NCBI RefSeq assembly: GCF_030718085.1
Contig: NZ_JAVAJF010000001.1
Location: 744,001-808,000, forward strand
Length of the DNA: 64,000 nt
Direction of reading: 5' to 3'
Source: Marinobacter sp. MDS2
GTDB taxonomy: Bacteria > Pseudomonadota > Gammaproteobacteria > Pseudomonadales > Oleiphilaceae
Below, in pieces: positions 17,745-27,020 of the stretch. The notes under the pieces are model-generated. The model saw only the letters and a list, made by a program, of their open reading frames with translations. It was not told where the DNA came from and searched no databases. Made by a program: the position numbers and the translations under genes. How positions within the stretch are numbered: the first letter of the stretch is position 1; each line of letters starts with the position of its first letter.

Positions 17745-17799
17745 GTGAATATACTCCACAAATCTGCATAACTAGCATTGATTGTAGCGTATATTCACA
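17744..17799. promoter_or_regulatory. hipBA operator: paired inverted repeat
   Basis: A perfect 11-base inverted repeat, TGTGAATATAC at 17744-17754 and GTATATTCACA at 17789-17799, with 34 bases between arms. One arm touches the hipB start codon. Spaced palindromic half-sites in the promoter fit autorepression by dimeric HipB. Confidence 0.7.
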
Positions 17800-17831
17800 C
17801 TTTTGCCAGATACCAAACGGCAGGGTTTTGA

Positions 17832-18203
17832 TCAGTCCTGCTGCTGCCAGCTCTGAACCGCTTCTTTACCGTGCTTCTCACGCCACTCGTTCAGAGTTTT
17901 GTGGTTACCGCCGCGGGTTTTCACCACTTCACCGGTATGCGGGTTTTTATAGGTTTTCATCGGGCGCTTGGCACGAGTACCTGTGGCTGTTTCCGCTTTT
18001 GCGCCGGCAATAGAAGGATCAATCGCGGCAAGAATCTGCAATACATGCTTTGGTGACTTATCGTATTCGGTCATCAAATCACGAACTTTATTTTCAAATT
18101 CCAACTCGCGCTTAAGCGCCTGGTCGTTTTCGAGCTGCTCCAGCTCTGCCGCAAGCTTTTCCATAAGCTGTTTTTTCTGATAGTAATCGTTGATCTTCGC
18201 CAT
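17832..18203 (-). CDS. mvaT: MvaT-type H-NS family nucleoid protein
   Basis: 123 residues. N-terminal coiled-coil oligomerisation region (MEKLAAELEQLENDQALKRELEFE), a linker, and the C-terminal DNA-binding domain with YKNPHTGEVVKTRGGNHKTLNEW, the characteristic AT-hook-like block of Pseudomonas MvaT/MvaU. These proteins silence AT-rich, horizontally acquired DNA. The AT-rich sulfotransferase/glycosyltransferase segment at 46-51 kb would be a natural target (inference). Confidence 0.92.
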   Translation of the reverse strand: MAKINDYYQKKQLMEKLAAELEQLENDQALKRELEFENKVRDLMTEYDKSPKHVLQILAAIDPSIAGAKAETATGTRAKRPMKTYKNPHTGEVVKTRGGNHKTLNEWREKHGKEAVQSWQQQD

Positions 18204-18316
18204 GAAAGTAAGGCCTTATATCGGATGATTTAAACAAAAAAAACATGACCGGAAAGTCAGGCTGCATAGTAATAAATAAGTGTGGCACTCGTAAAGAAAA
18301 TTAATTAAAGATCATA

Positions 18317-18344
18317 AAAAAAGCCGACACAATGGTCGGCTTTT
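18317..18344 (-). terminator. Rho-independent terminator after tviB
   Basis: AAAAGCCGAC / GTCGGCTTTT, a 10-bp perfect stem with a short loop and T/A runs on both sides. It lies 22 bases beyond the tviB stop and ends the O-antigen-like operon. Confidence 0.88.
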
Positions 18345-18366
18345 AAATTAAAAACAAATCCGATTA

Positions 18367-19629
18367 TTACAGCCGAATATCGGCTTCTCCCAAAGGCAAC
18401 ACACCTTTCAGATCAAAAAGAATACCGTTATCTTTTGTATAAGCTCTCAACTGCTGCGCGCTCATGGCCGCATATTCATTGTGTGGCACCGCCAGGAACA
18501 CGGCGTCGTAATATCCGCTTTCCGGCTTATCCACCAAAGAAATACCGTATTCTTCTTCCGCTTCGGCATTGTCTGCCCAGCAATCGGTTACGTGTACTTC
18601 GCAGTTATAGTCTTTTAGTTCTTCGATCACATCCACGACACGGGTATTGCGCAAATCCGGGCAGTTCTCTTTAAACGTCAGCCCCATCACCAACACTTTG
18701 GCGCCAGAAACCGCTTGGCCATTCTTAATCATCGATTTAACCAACTCAGAAGCCGCATAAGGCCCCATATTGTCGTTAACACGACGGCCAGCCAGAATGA
18801 TTTCCGGATGATAACCAATAGCCTGAGCTTTATGGGTCAAATAATACGGGTCCACACCAATACAATGGCCACCCACCAAACCCGGCTTAAATGGCAAGAA
18901 GTTCCATTTAGTTCCTGCTGCGGCCAATACTTCATGGGTATCAATACCCAGCTTCGCGAAGATCATAGAAAGCTCATTCATCAGCGCAATGTTCAAATCC
19001 CGCTGCGTGTTTTCAATCACCTTCGCGGCTTCTGCCACTTTAATGGAACTGGCTTTATGGGTGCCGGCGGTAATGATATCGGCATACAAGGCATCCACTT
19101 CGTCAGCAATTTCCGGCGTAGAGCCAGACGTTACTTTCATAATGGTCGTAACGCGGTGCGCTTTATCACCCGGGTTGATTCGCTCGGGGCTATAACCACC
19201 AAAGAAGTCTTTATTGAACGCAAGGCCAGATACTTTTTCCAATACCGGCACACATACTTCTTCGGTAGCTCCTGGGTACACCGTGGATTCGTAAATAACG
19301 ATGTCGCCTTGTTTTAGCACCTTACCGACGGTCTCACTGGCTTTGACGAGTGGGGTCAGGTCCGGAGTTTTAAATTCATCAATCGGAGTCGGTACCGTCA
19401 CGATATAAACCTGACAATCCGCAATCCCTTCCACCGAATCGGTAAACGTCAACTGCGTTGCGGTTGCCAACTCTTCGCTGGACAGCTCACGAGTGAAATC
19501 CACGCCATCCTTCAGCTCTTCAATACGCTTGGTGTTGATATCAAAACCCACCACCTCACGCTTCTCACCAAACGCTGCAGCCAGCGGTAAACCCACATAG
19601 CCCAAACCTACAACCGCAATCTTCTTCAT
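18367..19629 (-). CDS. tviB: UDP-N-acetylhexosamine 6-dehydrogenase (TviB/WbpO type)
   Basis: NAD-dependent UDP-sugar dehydrogenase of 420 residues that oxidises UDP-GlcNAc or UDP-GalNAc at C6 to the uronic acid. Motifs: [14 protein letters not shown] (NAD site), [22 protein letters not shown], the catalytic Cys in [12 protein letters not shown] and [18 protein letters not shown] 19629 follows GGAGG. Closest style is Vi-antigen TviB/WbpO. It is the last gene of the operon and probably pairs functionally with the TviC-like epimerase at 38.6-39.6 kb. Confidence 0.92.
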   Translation of the reverse strand: MKKIAVVGLGYVGLPLAAAFGEKREVVGFDINTKRIEELKDGVDFTRELSSEELATATQLTFTDSVEGIADCQVYIVTVPTPIDEFKTPDLTPLVKASETVGKVLKQGDIVIYESTVYPGATEEVCVPVLEKVSGLAFNKDFFGGYSPERINPGDKAHRVTTIMKVTSGSTPEIADEVDALYADIITAGTHKASSIKVAEAAKVIENTQRDLNIALMNELSMIFAKLGIDTHEVLAAAGTKWNFLPFKPGLVGGHCIGVDPYYLTHKAQAIGYHPEIILAGRRVNDNMGPYAASELVKSMIKNGQAVSGAKVLVMGLTFKENCPDLRNTRVVDVIEELKDYNCEVHVTDCWADNAEAEEEYGISLVDKPESGYYDAVFLAVPHNEYAAMSAQQLRAYTKDNGILFDLKGVLPLGEADIRL

Positions 19630-19649
19630 CACTCCTCCAAACCATGATT

Positions 19650-19703
19650 GGGGTCAGACCCCGGATACATTTTAATCGGTCAAATGTCTGGGGGTCTGAC
19701 CCC
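19650..19703. repeat. GGGGTCAGACCCC repeat pair (copies 1 and 2)
   Basis: Two palindromes, 19650-19662 and 19690-19703, separated by GATACATTTTAAT and AAATGTC sequences that are themselves near-complementary. The first lies between tviB and the metallo-hydrolase gene. The second encodes the end of the metallo-hydrolase (IPGVRPPDI). Confidence 0.85.
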
Positions 19704-21206
19704 AGGTATTAAAATTTGTGTGTTGGGCAGGCGAGTTTCTAGTTCTCGCTTGAACGCTGCCTTTGCATCGTCATCCCCGTGTACGATGCGAATTTCTTTG
19801 GGCGGTACTGGAATGCCGTCAATAAACCGCAATAAATCGTCTTGCCCGGCGTGGGCGGAATAACCGCTTACCTGATGCACTTTGGCGTGGATGTCGTAAC
19901 GCTTCCCATCCAGCTCAACCCAGCCGCCTTTCGGGCCATGGGTGAGAATATCCCGCCCGGGTGTGCCGGCAGCCTGATAGCCAACGAATAACACATCGTT
20001 ACGCTCATCGCCCAGCATGGCTTTTAGATAATTCACCACCCGGCCACCGGCGCACATACCAGAACCGGCCAATACCACACAGGGGCGGTGAGATTTGGCG
20101 AGGTATTCTACGGCATTCAGGTGGTCATCGTGAGAATTGATTACCGTTAGCTGCTCGAACGACAGCGGGTGGCGGCCCGATTTTACGAGCGTTTGGGCTT
20201 CTTCATCCCAGAACGGCTTAAGTTGGCGGTAGATGTTGGTGAATTCGGCGGCCAGCGGGGAGTCAACCACTACTTCGAGGTTGCCCCAGGTCTGGCTTTG
20301 GGTGGGGTCTGACCCCGAGGGGTCAGACCCCTTTGTAGACTGCACGCTCTCGCTACGGGGTCGGTCCCCACGAGAACCGACCCCAATCGCACCAACTCCA
20401 AGCTCCTCGCCACCAAACTCCGCGATCAGGCCTTCGATCTCATAGAGAAGCTCCTGAGTGCGCCCAATACTGAACGCCGGAATCAACACCGTACCGCCAT
20501 CCCGCAGCGCGTGCCCCAACACCGCCTTCAAACGATACCGGCGTGTCTCACGGTCTTCATGATTTTTGTCACCGTAGGTGCTTTCAATCACCAGGCGGTC
20601 AGCACGCTCCGGGGAAGCAGGTTCCGGTAGCAAAGGCGAATGCGGTGCACCGAGATCGCCGCTAAACACGATTCGCTCTTCAAGCCCGCCAACCCGGGCA
20701 TCACACTCCACATAAGCCGAGCCTAAGATATGCCCTGCCCTTTGCAATCGCACCGACAAAGAACGGTCAGGTTCTTCGAATACCCTATGCCACTGGTTAT
20801 AAGGCACTGGCACCAAGCGCTCGCGAATAACGCACAAAACACGCTCAATTAACCGGCGGTCCCGGGTGAAGCCTATTTTCAGCGCATCTCCCAGAATCTC
20901 GGGAAGCATTACGGCTGAAGGTTCGGAGCAAATAATCGGGCCGTCAAACCCCGCGGCTAACAAGTAGGGAATTCGGCCAACGTGGTCAATATGAACGTGG
21001 GTGACCACCAAGGCGCGGATGTGAGCGATGGGGAAATCTATTACTAGATCTTCAGCGGTCGAGTGGCCTTTGGATTCGCGGCCTTGGAACAGGCCGCAGT
21101 CTACGAGGATTGCATTTTTAGAACGGTGGTCATCCGAGATTAAAGAGAGTTCATGGCAGGAGCCGGTTACGCCGTTCACCGCTCCGTGGTGGCTTGTATT
21201 AATCAT
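19680..21206 (-). CDS. Beta-CASP metallo-beta-lactamase-fold hydrolase (RNase J/Ysh1-like) with repeat-derived insert
   Basis: 508 residues. The metal motif is H70-x-H72-x-DH75 in VVTHVHIDHVGRIP, with FSGDLG, SGYSAHAGQDDL and VHGDDDAK further on. The beta-CASP nuclease-like domain lies between (GGTVLIPAFSIGRTQELLYEI, SPLAAEF). Family members are RNA or DNA nucleases. Residues about 270-306 ([20 protein letters not shown]...) are encoded by two dispersed hairpin repeats and look like an in-frame insertion. The last nine residues also come from a repeat. Its role inside a polysaccharide operon is unknown. Confidence 0.88.
   Translation of the reverse strand: MINTSHHGAVNGVTGSCHELSLISDDHRSKNAILVDCGLFQGRESKGHSTAEDLVIDFPIAHIRALVVTHVHIDHVGRIPYLLAAGFDGPIICSEPSAVMLPEILGDALKIGFTRDRRLIERVLCVIRERLVPVPYNQWHRVFEEPDRSLSVRLQRAGHILGSAYVECDARVGGLEERIVFSGDLGAPHSPLLPEPASPERADRLVIESTYGDKNHEDRETRRYRLKAVLGHALRDGGTVLIPAFSIGRTQELLYEIEGLIAEFGGEELGVGAIGVGSRGDRPRSESVQSTKGSDPSGSDPTQSQTWGNLEVVVDSPLAAEFTNIYRQLKPFWDEEAQTLVKSGRHPLSFEQLTVINSHDDHLNAVEYLAKSHRPCVVLAGSGMCAGGRVVNYLKAMLGDERNDVLFVGYQAAGTPGRDILTHGPKGGWVELDGKRYDIHAKVHQVSGYSAHAGQDDLLRFIDGIPVPPKEIRIVHGDDDAKAAFKRELETRLPNTQILIPGVRPPDI
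20304..20384. repeat. Hairpin repeat pair inside the metallo-hydrolase gene (copies 3 and 4)
   Basis: Two hairpins: 20304-20331 (GGGGTCTGACCCC then GGGGTCAGACCCC) and 20357-20384, a variant in which GGGGTCGGT pairs with ACCGACCCC. They are in frame with the host gene and lack stop codons in that frame. Confidence 0.9.
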
Positions 21207-21257
21207 CCAACAATCCTTGTTGTAAAACGAATCCCCTGCACGCTTTCACTGTTTCAC

Positions 21258-23222
21258 TCAGTGCTGATTAACGCCAGGGAAATGATGCACCTTAGCGCTG
21301 CCAGCATCCAAGCCAGCTTGATCATGACTGCCGTTGCACCACACCAAATCAACCACGTCCCCATTGGGCGAATATCCTGTTGGCGCTTCACGCAACATCG
21401 TTACAATCCGGCCACAGTCAAATTCACGGCTCGCCTCGGCAAGCTTATCCAACAAGTCGCGCAGCTCAGCCCAAGGCATTGAGACCTCCCTGGCCATCAT
21501 GATGCGCGGGTGCTCGGTACCCTGCGGGTCATCGCCGATCAACAGTTCCTCAAACAGTTTCTCGCCCGGGCGTAATCCCGAATAAACAATCTCAATATCG
21601 CCAGAAGGATTCTCGTCGTTCTTTTCTGTAAGCCCCATCAAATGAATCATCTTGCGGGCCAGATCGGCGATCTTTACGGGCTCCCCCATGTCCAGCACAA
21701 ACACTTCACCACCCTTTCCCATACTACCGGCCTGAAGCACCAACTGGCTTGCTTCCGGAATGGTCATGAAGTAACGGATGATATCCTTGTGCGTGACCGT
21801 CACCGGCCCACCGTCACGGATCTGATCACGAAACAGCGGAACAACCGAGCCGGAAGACCCCAGCACGTTGCCAAAACGCACCATAGAAAATACCGTTTTG
21901 CTCTGATGCTGTGCTAAGCCCTGCAGCACCAATTCAGCCAAGCGCTTACTGGCGCCCATAACATTGGTCGGGCGCACCGCTTTGTCGGTAGAAATCAGCA
22001 CAAAACGCTCAACGCCGGCCGCAATAGCTGCTTCCGCCGCATGCCAGGTACCAAATACGTTATTTTGGACACCTTCAATGACATTGTGCTCAACGAGCGG
22101 CACATGCTTGTAGGCTGCTGCATGATAGACCGCCTGAACGCCAAACGTGCGCATAACGGTCTCACACCGGCGACGATGTACTACATTGCCCAGAACCGCA
22201 TGCAACGAAACATTCAATCCTTCAATCTGGTTAATTGTCCTGAGTTCGCGTTCAATCGAGTACAGTGAAAACTCAGATTGCTCAAACAGCACCAACGTTT
22301 TTGGCCTGTGCTTTAATATCTGCCTGCATAGCTCCGAACCAATAGAACCCCCGGCGCCAGTCACAAGCACAGATTTTCCAAAGAGGCTTTCCGTAACAGC
22401 AGCGGCATCGGGGCGAACCGGATCCCGCCCTAAAAGGTCTTCAATTTCCAAGTCTCGAATGTCATTAATCCGGGCTTGCCCCGCCACTAGCTCCGACATA
22501 GAAGGAACGGTTTGAACGGGTACAGACAACTGTTCAAGAACCTGCATTAACTGCTTACGGTTCACCGGCGCGCTATCTTCAAGGGCAAGCAACACTCGAG
22601 ACGCGTCCTGCTTGCGAACAGCCTTTTCAATATGCGCGATAGAAAAAACGGGAAGGTTTCCAATTAGCGATTTATGGTTTGACGCAACCAAAGAGACGAA
22701 ACCGACAGGTCTAAACTCAACGCCTTGTGCAAGCGCGGAAGCCAGCTGCATTCCCTTTGGACCGGCTCCTACAATCAGTACGGGCTCCTTCGAGCTCCGC
22801 CCAGGTCGGCGAACAATACTTCTCACCGCAAACCGAGTTCCACCAACCAATAAAAACGCAAACGCGCCATATAAAACAGGCACCGAACGCGGCACCAAAG
22901 CTTGAAATAGAAACCCAAAAACAATTAACGAAATGCTGGATATAACCACGCCCACAAGGATGGCGAGGAAGGCGTACTCACTCAGATATCGAATAACTGC
23001 GCGATACAAACCGAGTTTCACGAAAGCCACAATGGTAAAGAGTACCGTTGCACTAGCGGCAGACAACTGATACCCGGTAGGCACCCATGAAAGGCTCTCA
23101 AACCGCAATGCAAAGGCAGCCCAGGCCGCCATTAACAGCAACACAATGTCCGTCACCACGGAAATTGCTCGCTTCGTTGGCCGAGAAAAGTGCAGAACCT
23201 TGTTAATCATCCTGTTTTTCAC
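21258..23222 (-). CDS. Membrane-bound UDP-GlcNAc 4,6-dehydratase (WbpM/PglF type)
   Basis: 654 residues. Four N-terminal membrane segments (about 20-130), a first nucleotide-binding domain (VLIVGAGPKGMQLA), then the SDR catalytic domain with VTGAGGSIGSE (287-297). The Tyr of the usual YxxxK is replaced by Met (M422xxxK426 in NVMGASK), the SMK signature of the large WbpM/PglF group. Makes UDP-4-keto-6-deoxy-GlcNAc, the precursor for QuiNAc or diacetylbacillosamine. GTG 23222 is supported by AGGAG 8 bases upstream. Confidence 0.93.
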   Translation of the reverse strand: MKNRMINKVLHFSRPTKRAISVVTDIVLLLMAAWAAFALRFESLSWVPTGYQLSAASATVLFTIVAFVKLGLYRAVIRYLSEYAFLAILVGVVISSISLIVFGFLFQALVPRSVPVLYGAFAFLLVGGTRFAVRSIVRRPGRSSKEPVLIVGAGPKGMQLASALAQGVEFRPVGFVSLVASNHKSLIGNLPVFSIAHIEKAVRKQDASRVLLALEDSAPVNRKQLMQVLEQLSVPVQTVPSMSELVAGQARINDIRDLEIEDLLGRDPVRPDAAAVTESLFGKSVLVTGAGGSIGSELCRQILKHRPKTLVLFEQSEFSLYSIERELRTINQIEGLNVSLHAVLGNVVHRRRCETVMRTFGVQAVYHAAAYKHVPLVEHNVIEGVQNNVFGTWHAAEAAIAAGVERFVLISTDKAVRPTNVMGASKRLAELVLQGLAQHQSKTVFSMVRFGNVLGSSGSVVPLFRDQIRDGGPVTVTHKDIIRYFMTIPEASQLVLQAGSMGKGGEVFVLDMGEPVKIADLARKMIHLMGLTEKNDENPSGDIEIVYSGLRPGEKLFEELLIGDDPQGTEHPRIMMAREVSMPWAELRDLLDKLAEASREFDCGRIVTMLREAPTGYSPNGDVVDLVWCNGSHDQAGLDAGSAKVHHFPGVNQH

Positions 23223-23250
23223 TGTCTACACTCCTTTAAAACACGCCGAC

Positions 23251-24426
23251 TCATTCAGCTGCTTCTGCCATCACACCCTGTAATACGCGGCAAGTTTTCT
23301 CGATTTCCTGCGCTGTAAGCGTTGGGTGCACCAAAAACATCAAGCTGGTTTCCCCCAACTCCTGGGCAACAGGCAAACGCTGTTCGGGGCGCAATCCGGT
23401 ATTGTCGAATGCTTTTTCTAAGTAAACTTCCGAACAAGAACCAGAGAAACAAGGCACACCGGCATCGGCAATGGCTTGCTGGATGCGATCACGACTCCAG
23501 CCTTCGGCTAATTTTTCAGGCTCGACGAACACATAGATTTTGTAGGCACCATGCTCGACAAACGCTCCAACCTCCGGAACTCGCAAGCCCGGGAGTGTTC
23601 GAGCAGTGCTCCAGATCTGCTCTGCATAGCGCATACGCTGATGATGCCACTCCCCCATCCTCCGCAACTGGATACGACCAATCACAGCCTGCATTTCGGT
23701 CATTCGCCAGTTCGTACCAAAGCTTTCATGCAACCATCTGAAGCCAGGTGGATGCTCGCGTTCGTAAACAGCATCCCAGCTTTTCCCGTGATCTTTGAAG
23801 GCCCACATACGCTTCCACAAAGCCTTGTCATTAGTCGTTACCATGCCGCCTTCGCCGCCAGTCGTCATGATTTTATCCTGACAGAACGACCAACATCCCA
23901 CGTGGCCAAGAGCTCCAACTGAGCGATTTTTATATCGAGCAGCATGGGCCTGGGCACAGTCTTCGATCACATAAAGGCCATGCTCATCTGCTAAGGCCAT
24001 AAAGCCATCCATGTCACAAGGCCAACCCGCCAAGTGAACGCACACGATAGCCTTGGTACGCGGAGTTATCACATCACGTACGGTTTCAGGCGTAATGTTC
24101 TGGCTGTCCCGATCGACATCCGCGAACACCGGGTTGGCTCCTGCCGTCACAATACTTGAAACGGATGCAAGAAAAGTTCGTGGTGTAACCACAACCTCAT
24201 CTCCCGGACCAATACCCAGCCCCTTCAACGCCAAGTCCAGTGCCACCGTACCATTAGCCACCGCAATGGCGTGTCCTGCGTCTGCAAAAGCCGCAAATTC
24301 TCGCTCGAACTCACTACACTCCTGCCCAGTCCAGTAATTAACCTTATTAGACAACAGCACATCGCGTACAGCATTGGCCTCTTCTTCGGTAAAAGATGGC
24401 CAAGGGGAAAACGGTCCGTTCAGCAT
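23251..24426 (-). CDS. DegT-family UDP-4-keto-sugar aminotransferase (PglE-like)
   Basis: 391 residues, PLP-dependent. PLP lysine K185 in SFCQDKIMTTGGEGG; other blocks are VHLAGWPCDMDGF and VIEDCAQAHAARYKN. It lies between the PglF-like dehydratase and the PglD-like acetyltransferase genes, so it most likely forms UDP-4-amino-4,6-dideoxy-GlcNAc. The GSCSEVYLEKAF segment near the C-terminus is shared with WlbF/WbpE-like sugar aminotransferases. Confidence 0.9.
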   Translation of the reverse strand: MLNGPFSPWPSFTEEEANAVRDVLLSNKVNYWTGQECSEFEREFAAFADAGHAIAVANGTVALDLALKGLGIGPGDEVVVTPRTFLASVSSIVTAGANPVFADVDRDSQNITPETVRDVITPRTKAIVCVHLAGWPCDMDGFMALADEHGLYVIEDCAQAHAARYKNRSVGALGHVGCWSFCQDKIMTTGGEGGMVTTNDKALWKRMWAFKDHGKSWDAVYEREHPPGFRWLHESFGTNWRMTEMQAVIGRIQLRRMGEWHHQRMRYAEQIWSTARTLPGLRVPEVGAFVEHGAYKIYVFVEPEKLAEGWSRDRIQQAIADAGVPCFSGSCSEVYLEKAFDNTGLRPEQRLPVAQELGETSLMFLVHPTLTAQEIEKTCRVLQGVMAEAAE

Positions 24427-24494
24427 GATTAATTAGTTCTATTTCGAGATTGAATAATGAGACAACCATTTAAGATTGAATGCAGAGGCGCACT

Positions 24495-25151
24495 TTACGA
24501 TTTTCGGGGCGCAAATACCTTAGCAGGGTTGCCAACCACAGTAACCCCCGGCGGGACATCCTTTGTAACTACTGCCCCCATACCAACAACGGCACCTCGG
24601 CCAATGACCAGTGGCTTATCAGGGGCACCCTGCTTGATGATAGCCCCTGTTCCAATATATGCATGATCTTCAATCATTATGTTGCCATTACAGCGAACGG
24701 ATGGAGCAAAAGTCACATAATCCCCAATCACACAATCATGGGCTACATAGCTGTAAATATTCGCGTGAAAATGCTTACCAATGCGAATATTGGAAGTAAG
24801 CTGCGTAAAATGAGAAAGGATCGCTCCCTCTCCGATTGATACATCGTCAAGCACAACCACATTGTCAGCTTTCACTGAAAGCACAGAAACACCATCGTTG
24901 GCACACTTTTGTGCGAGCAACTCTCTGATCTTTCCATCAGCAATCGCAAAAACAATCTGCTTACCCGGTGCATCCGAAGCCAAAAACTGTTCGTAACTCA
25001 GAACCCTATAGCCGTTAACCGAAGCACCCACGTCACCGTCGTCTACAAAAACCAAATCAGCATCGACTGCGTGCAGCTGTGCGCGGGCCAAGGGCAAGAC
25101 TTCGCGTCCTAGCCCGCTTGCACCGTAAATTCCTACCAGTGTTTGGGCCAT
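24495..25151 (-). CDS. PglD-like LbH sugar N-acetyltransferase
   Basis: 218 residues. N-terminal UDP-sugar pocket (LVGIYGASGLGREVLPLA) and hexapeptide repeats (VSIGEGAILSHFTQ, HDCVIGDYVTFAPSV, NIMIEDHAYIGTGAII, RGAVVGMGAVVTKDVPPG). Expected to N-acetylate C4 of the aminotransferase product to give UDP-diacetylbacillosamine. The second such enzyme in the window; the other belongs to the pse operon. Confidence 0.9.
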   Translation of the reverse strand: MAQTLVGIYGASGLGREVLPLARAQLHAVDADLVFVDDGDVGASVNGYRVLSYEQFLASDAPGKQIVFAIADGKIRELLAQKCANDGVSVLSVKADNVVVLDDVSIGEGAILSHFTQLTSNIRIGKHFHANIYSYVAHDCVIGDYVTFAPSVRCNGNIMIEDHAYIGTGAIIKQGAPDKPLVIGRGAVVGMGAVVTKDVPPGVTVVGNPAKVFAPRKS

Positions 25152-25152
25152 A

Positions 25153-25761
25153 TCACTTCATATCCTTTTTTTCGCTACCGGTAAAAGGTGCCATAGTAAC
25201 TTCACCCTCACCACTAATTCCATCTCGCACGAGAACCTTTTTCACGGTCAAAAACAGTATCTTTAAATCCAGCCAGAACGACCGGTGGTCCACATACCAT
25301 ACATCCAGCTTGAATTTCTCTTCCCAAGAGATCGCATTACGGCCATTTATCTGTGCCCAACCCGTCACACCAGGGCGAACATCGTGGCGACGGTATTGCT
25401 CTTCGGAATACAGCGACAAATAGCTCATCAATAACGGCCTTGGCCCAACAAGGCTCATATCACCTTTCAAGACATTCCAAAGTTCCGGAAGCTCATCAAG
25501 GCTCGTCGAGCGCAAAAAACGGCCGAAGCCGGTCATTCGCTCCGAATCCGGTAGCAACTCGCCATTCGCATCCCGCTGATCCGTCATCGTGCGAAACTTC
25601 ACCATACGAAAAGGCTTGCCTCCCAACCCTGGGCGCGACTGCGAAAACAACACAGGTCGGCCTAACTTAGAGGCAACAACAACCGCAAGAATCATTAGAA
25701 GAGGAAACAGAACCAGCAGGGCTCCCCCAGAAACAACAACATCAAACGCACGCTTAATCAC
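25153..25761 (-). CDS. Phosphoglycosyl transferase (PglC-like sugar transferase)
   Basis: 202-residue monotopic membrane enzyme that attaches a phosphosugar to undecaprenyl phosphate and so starts repeat-unit assembly. One N-terminal hydrophobic segment ([20 protein letters not shown]), then [21 protein letters not shown], the catalytic pair in [14 protein letters not shown], and [10 protein letters not shown]. The short PglC form without extra WbaP membrane helices, consistent with UDP-diacetylbacillosamine as donor. ATGA overlap with the upstream GT4 gene. Confidence 0.92.
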   Translation of the reverse strand: MIKRAFDVVVSGGALLVLFPLLMILAVVVASKLGRPVLFSQSRPGLGGKPFRMVKFRTMTDQRDANGELLPDSERMTGFGRFLRSTSLDELPELWNVLKGDMSLVGPRPLLMSYLSLYSEEQYRRHDVRPGVTGWAQINGRNAISWEEKFKLDVWYVDHRSFWLDLKILFLTVKKVLVRDGISGEGEVTMAPFTGSEKKDMK

Positions 25762-26972
25762 GACTCAACTGCCTCTCCAAGAACGCCGATTAGGCGCTTG
25801 GCCAGTATATCCCTAGAAAACTCAGCCTCAGCTAGCTTAAATGCCGCTTGTCCGGCAGACTCAACCAGCGCGGGTTGCAGCAAAAACTCATTTAACTTTA
25901 TAGCCGCCGCATCACTGACTTCAGTCGGCAGAGCCACGCCAATGCCGTGATCTTCAATGAGTTGTTTTTGCCACCCTCCGTGGTTTATAGCAACGGGTTT
26001 GGCTGCGGCCATGGCATCAAAAACCTTGTTCGCACTATTCTTCCAAAGCTCCTCCATCCCGATCACCCAAGAACAGCATATTGTCGCCGCAGAGAACATT
26101 TGAGCAACCTCTTTCTTAGGCACCGCGCTTTCCATGAAGAAATTGACATCGAGCACACCGGAAGCACTCGCCAGGTTCCGCACGCTATCCCATTCAGCTC
26201 CGGCTCCAACCGCGAGAAAACGCACGTCAGAGTTAATGCCCAGCATCTTCTCGGCAAGCTTCACCATGTAATCTACCCCGTTTACACGGCCAAAAGTCCC
26301 GGCGTACAAAACAAGGGGGCGCTCTCCAAGCCAAGGGCGACTGGCCCTAAAACCCTCACCAACCGACGGGGCGCAGTTAAACAAATCAATATCCGCACTA
26401 TTGGGTATGCAAGAAACTTTGGCGGGATCAATGCCCGCGTTGATCACCCCTTCGCGCATACCGGGTGATAAAGCAATAATCCTCTCAGAATTCTCATACG
26501 CCCATTTTTCAAGCCGCTTAGCGAGGAAAGCGCTCCCTGGTAGACGAAGTGCTCCCATCGCAATCGGCACTTCCGGCCACAGATCCCTGACTTCAAAAAC
26601 CAGCGGGACTTTTCGCTTTCGGCTGGCGCGCACGCCTGGAAGCGCTATCGTGAGAGGCGTACTGGATGCAAAAACAACATCAGCCTCTAACTTCGCCGCA
26701 TAGGCTCCGGCCTTTCGAGCAAACTCCGTAAATGCGAGAAGTCGCCGCGCAATACTCATTGAATTGTTGTATTGAACCGGCAACCAATGAACGTTAATAC
26801 CCGAAATGGTTTCCCGCACCCACTCGTTACCCGTGAAAGCATTGTCAGTTCTTGAAGTAACCATGTCCACTTGGTGGCCGGCCTTCACCATCCGGCGAGC
26901 CATTTCATATGACCGGGTGCCCCCGACCATATCCGGAGTATTAAAATACTGATGCAGGTAAACAATTCTCAT
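25758..26972 (-). CDS. Glycosyltransferase family 4 (WbuB-like)
   Basis: 404 residues, GT-B fold. N-terminal acceptor domain begins MRIVYLHQYFNTPDMVGGTRSYE. Donor domain has LVLYAGTFGRVNGVDYMVKLAEK and a nucleotide-binding helix (FDAMAAAKPVAINHGGWQ). It is the only ordinary glycosyltransferase in the 18-31 kb operon, so the repeat unit made there may be very short. Specificity cannot be read from sequence. Confidence 0.9.
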   Translation of the reverse strand: MRIVYLHQYFNTPDMVGGTRSYEMARRMVKAGHQVDMVTSRTDNAFTGNEWVRETISGINVHWLPVQYNNSMSIARRLLAFTEFARKAGAYAAKLEADVVFASSTPLTIALPGVRASRKRKVPLVFEVRDLWPEVPIAMGALRLPGSAFLAKRLEKWAYENSERIIALSPGMREGVINAGIDPAKVSCIPNSADIDLFNCAPSVGEGFRASRPWLGERPLVLYAGTFGRVNGVDYMVKLAEKMLGINSDVRFLAVGAGAEWDSVRNLASASGVLDVNFFMESAVPKKEVAQMFSAATICCSWVIGMEELWKNSANKVFDAMAAAKPVAINHGGWQKQLIEDHGIGVALPTEVSDAAAIKLNEFLLQPALVESAGQAAFKLAEAEFSRDILAKRLIGVLGEAVES

Positions 26973-27020
26973 TTAGCCAAACCTATCCGGTAAATTGGCA
27001 CCATCTGTAAGACAGCACTT

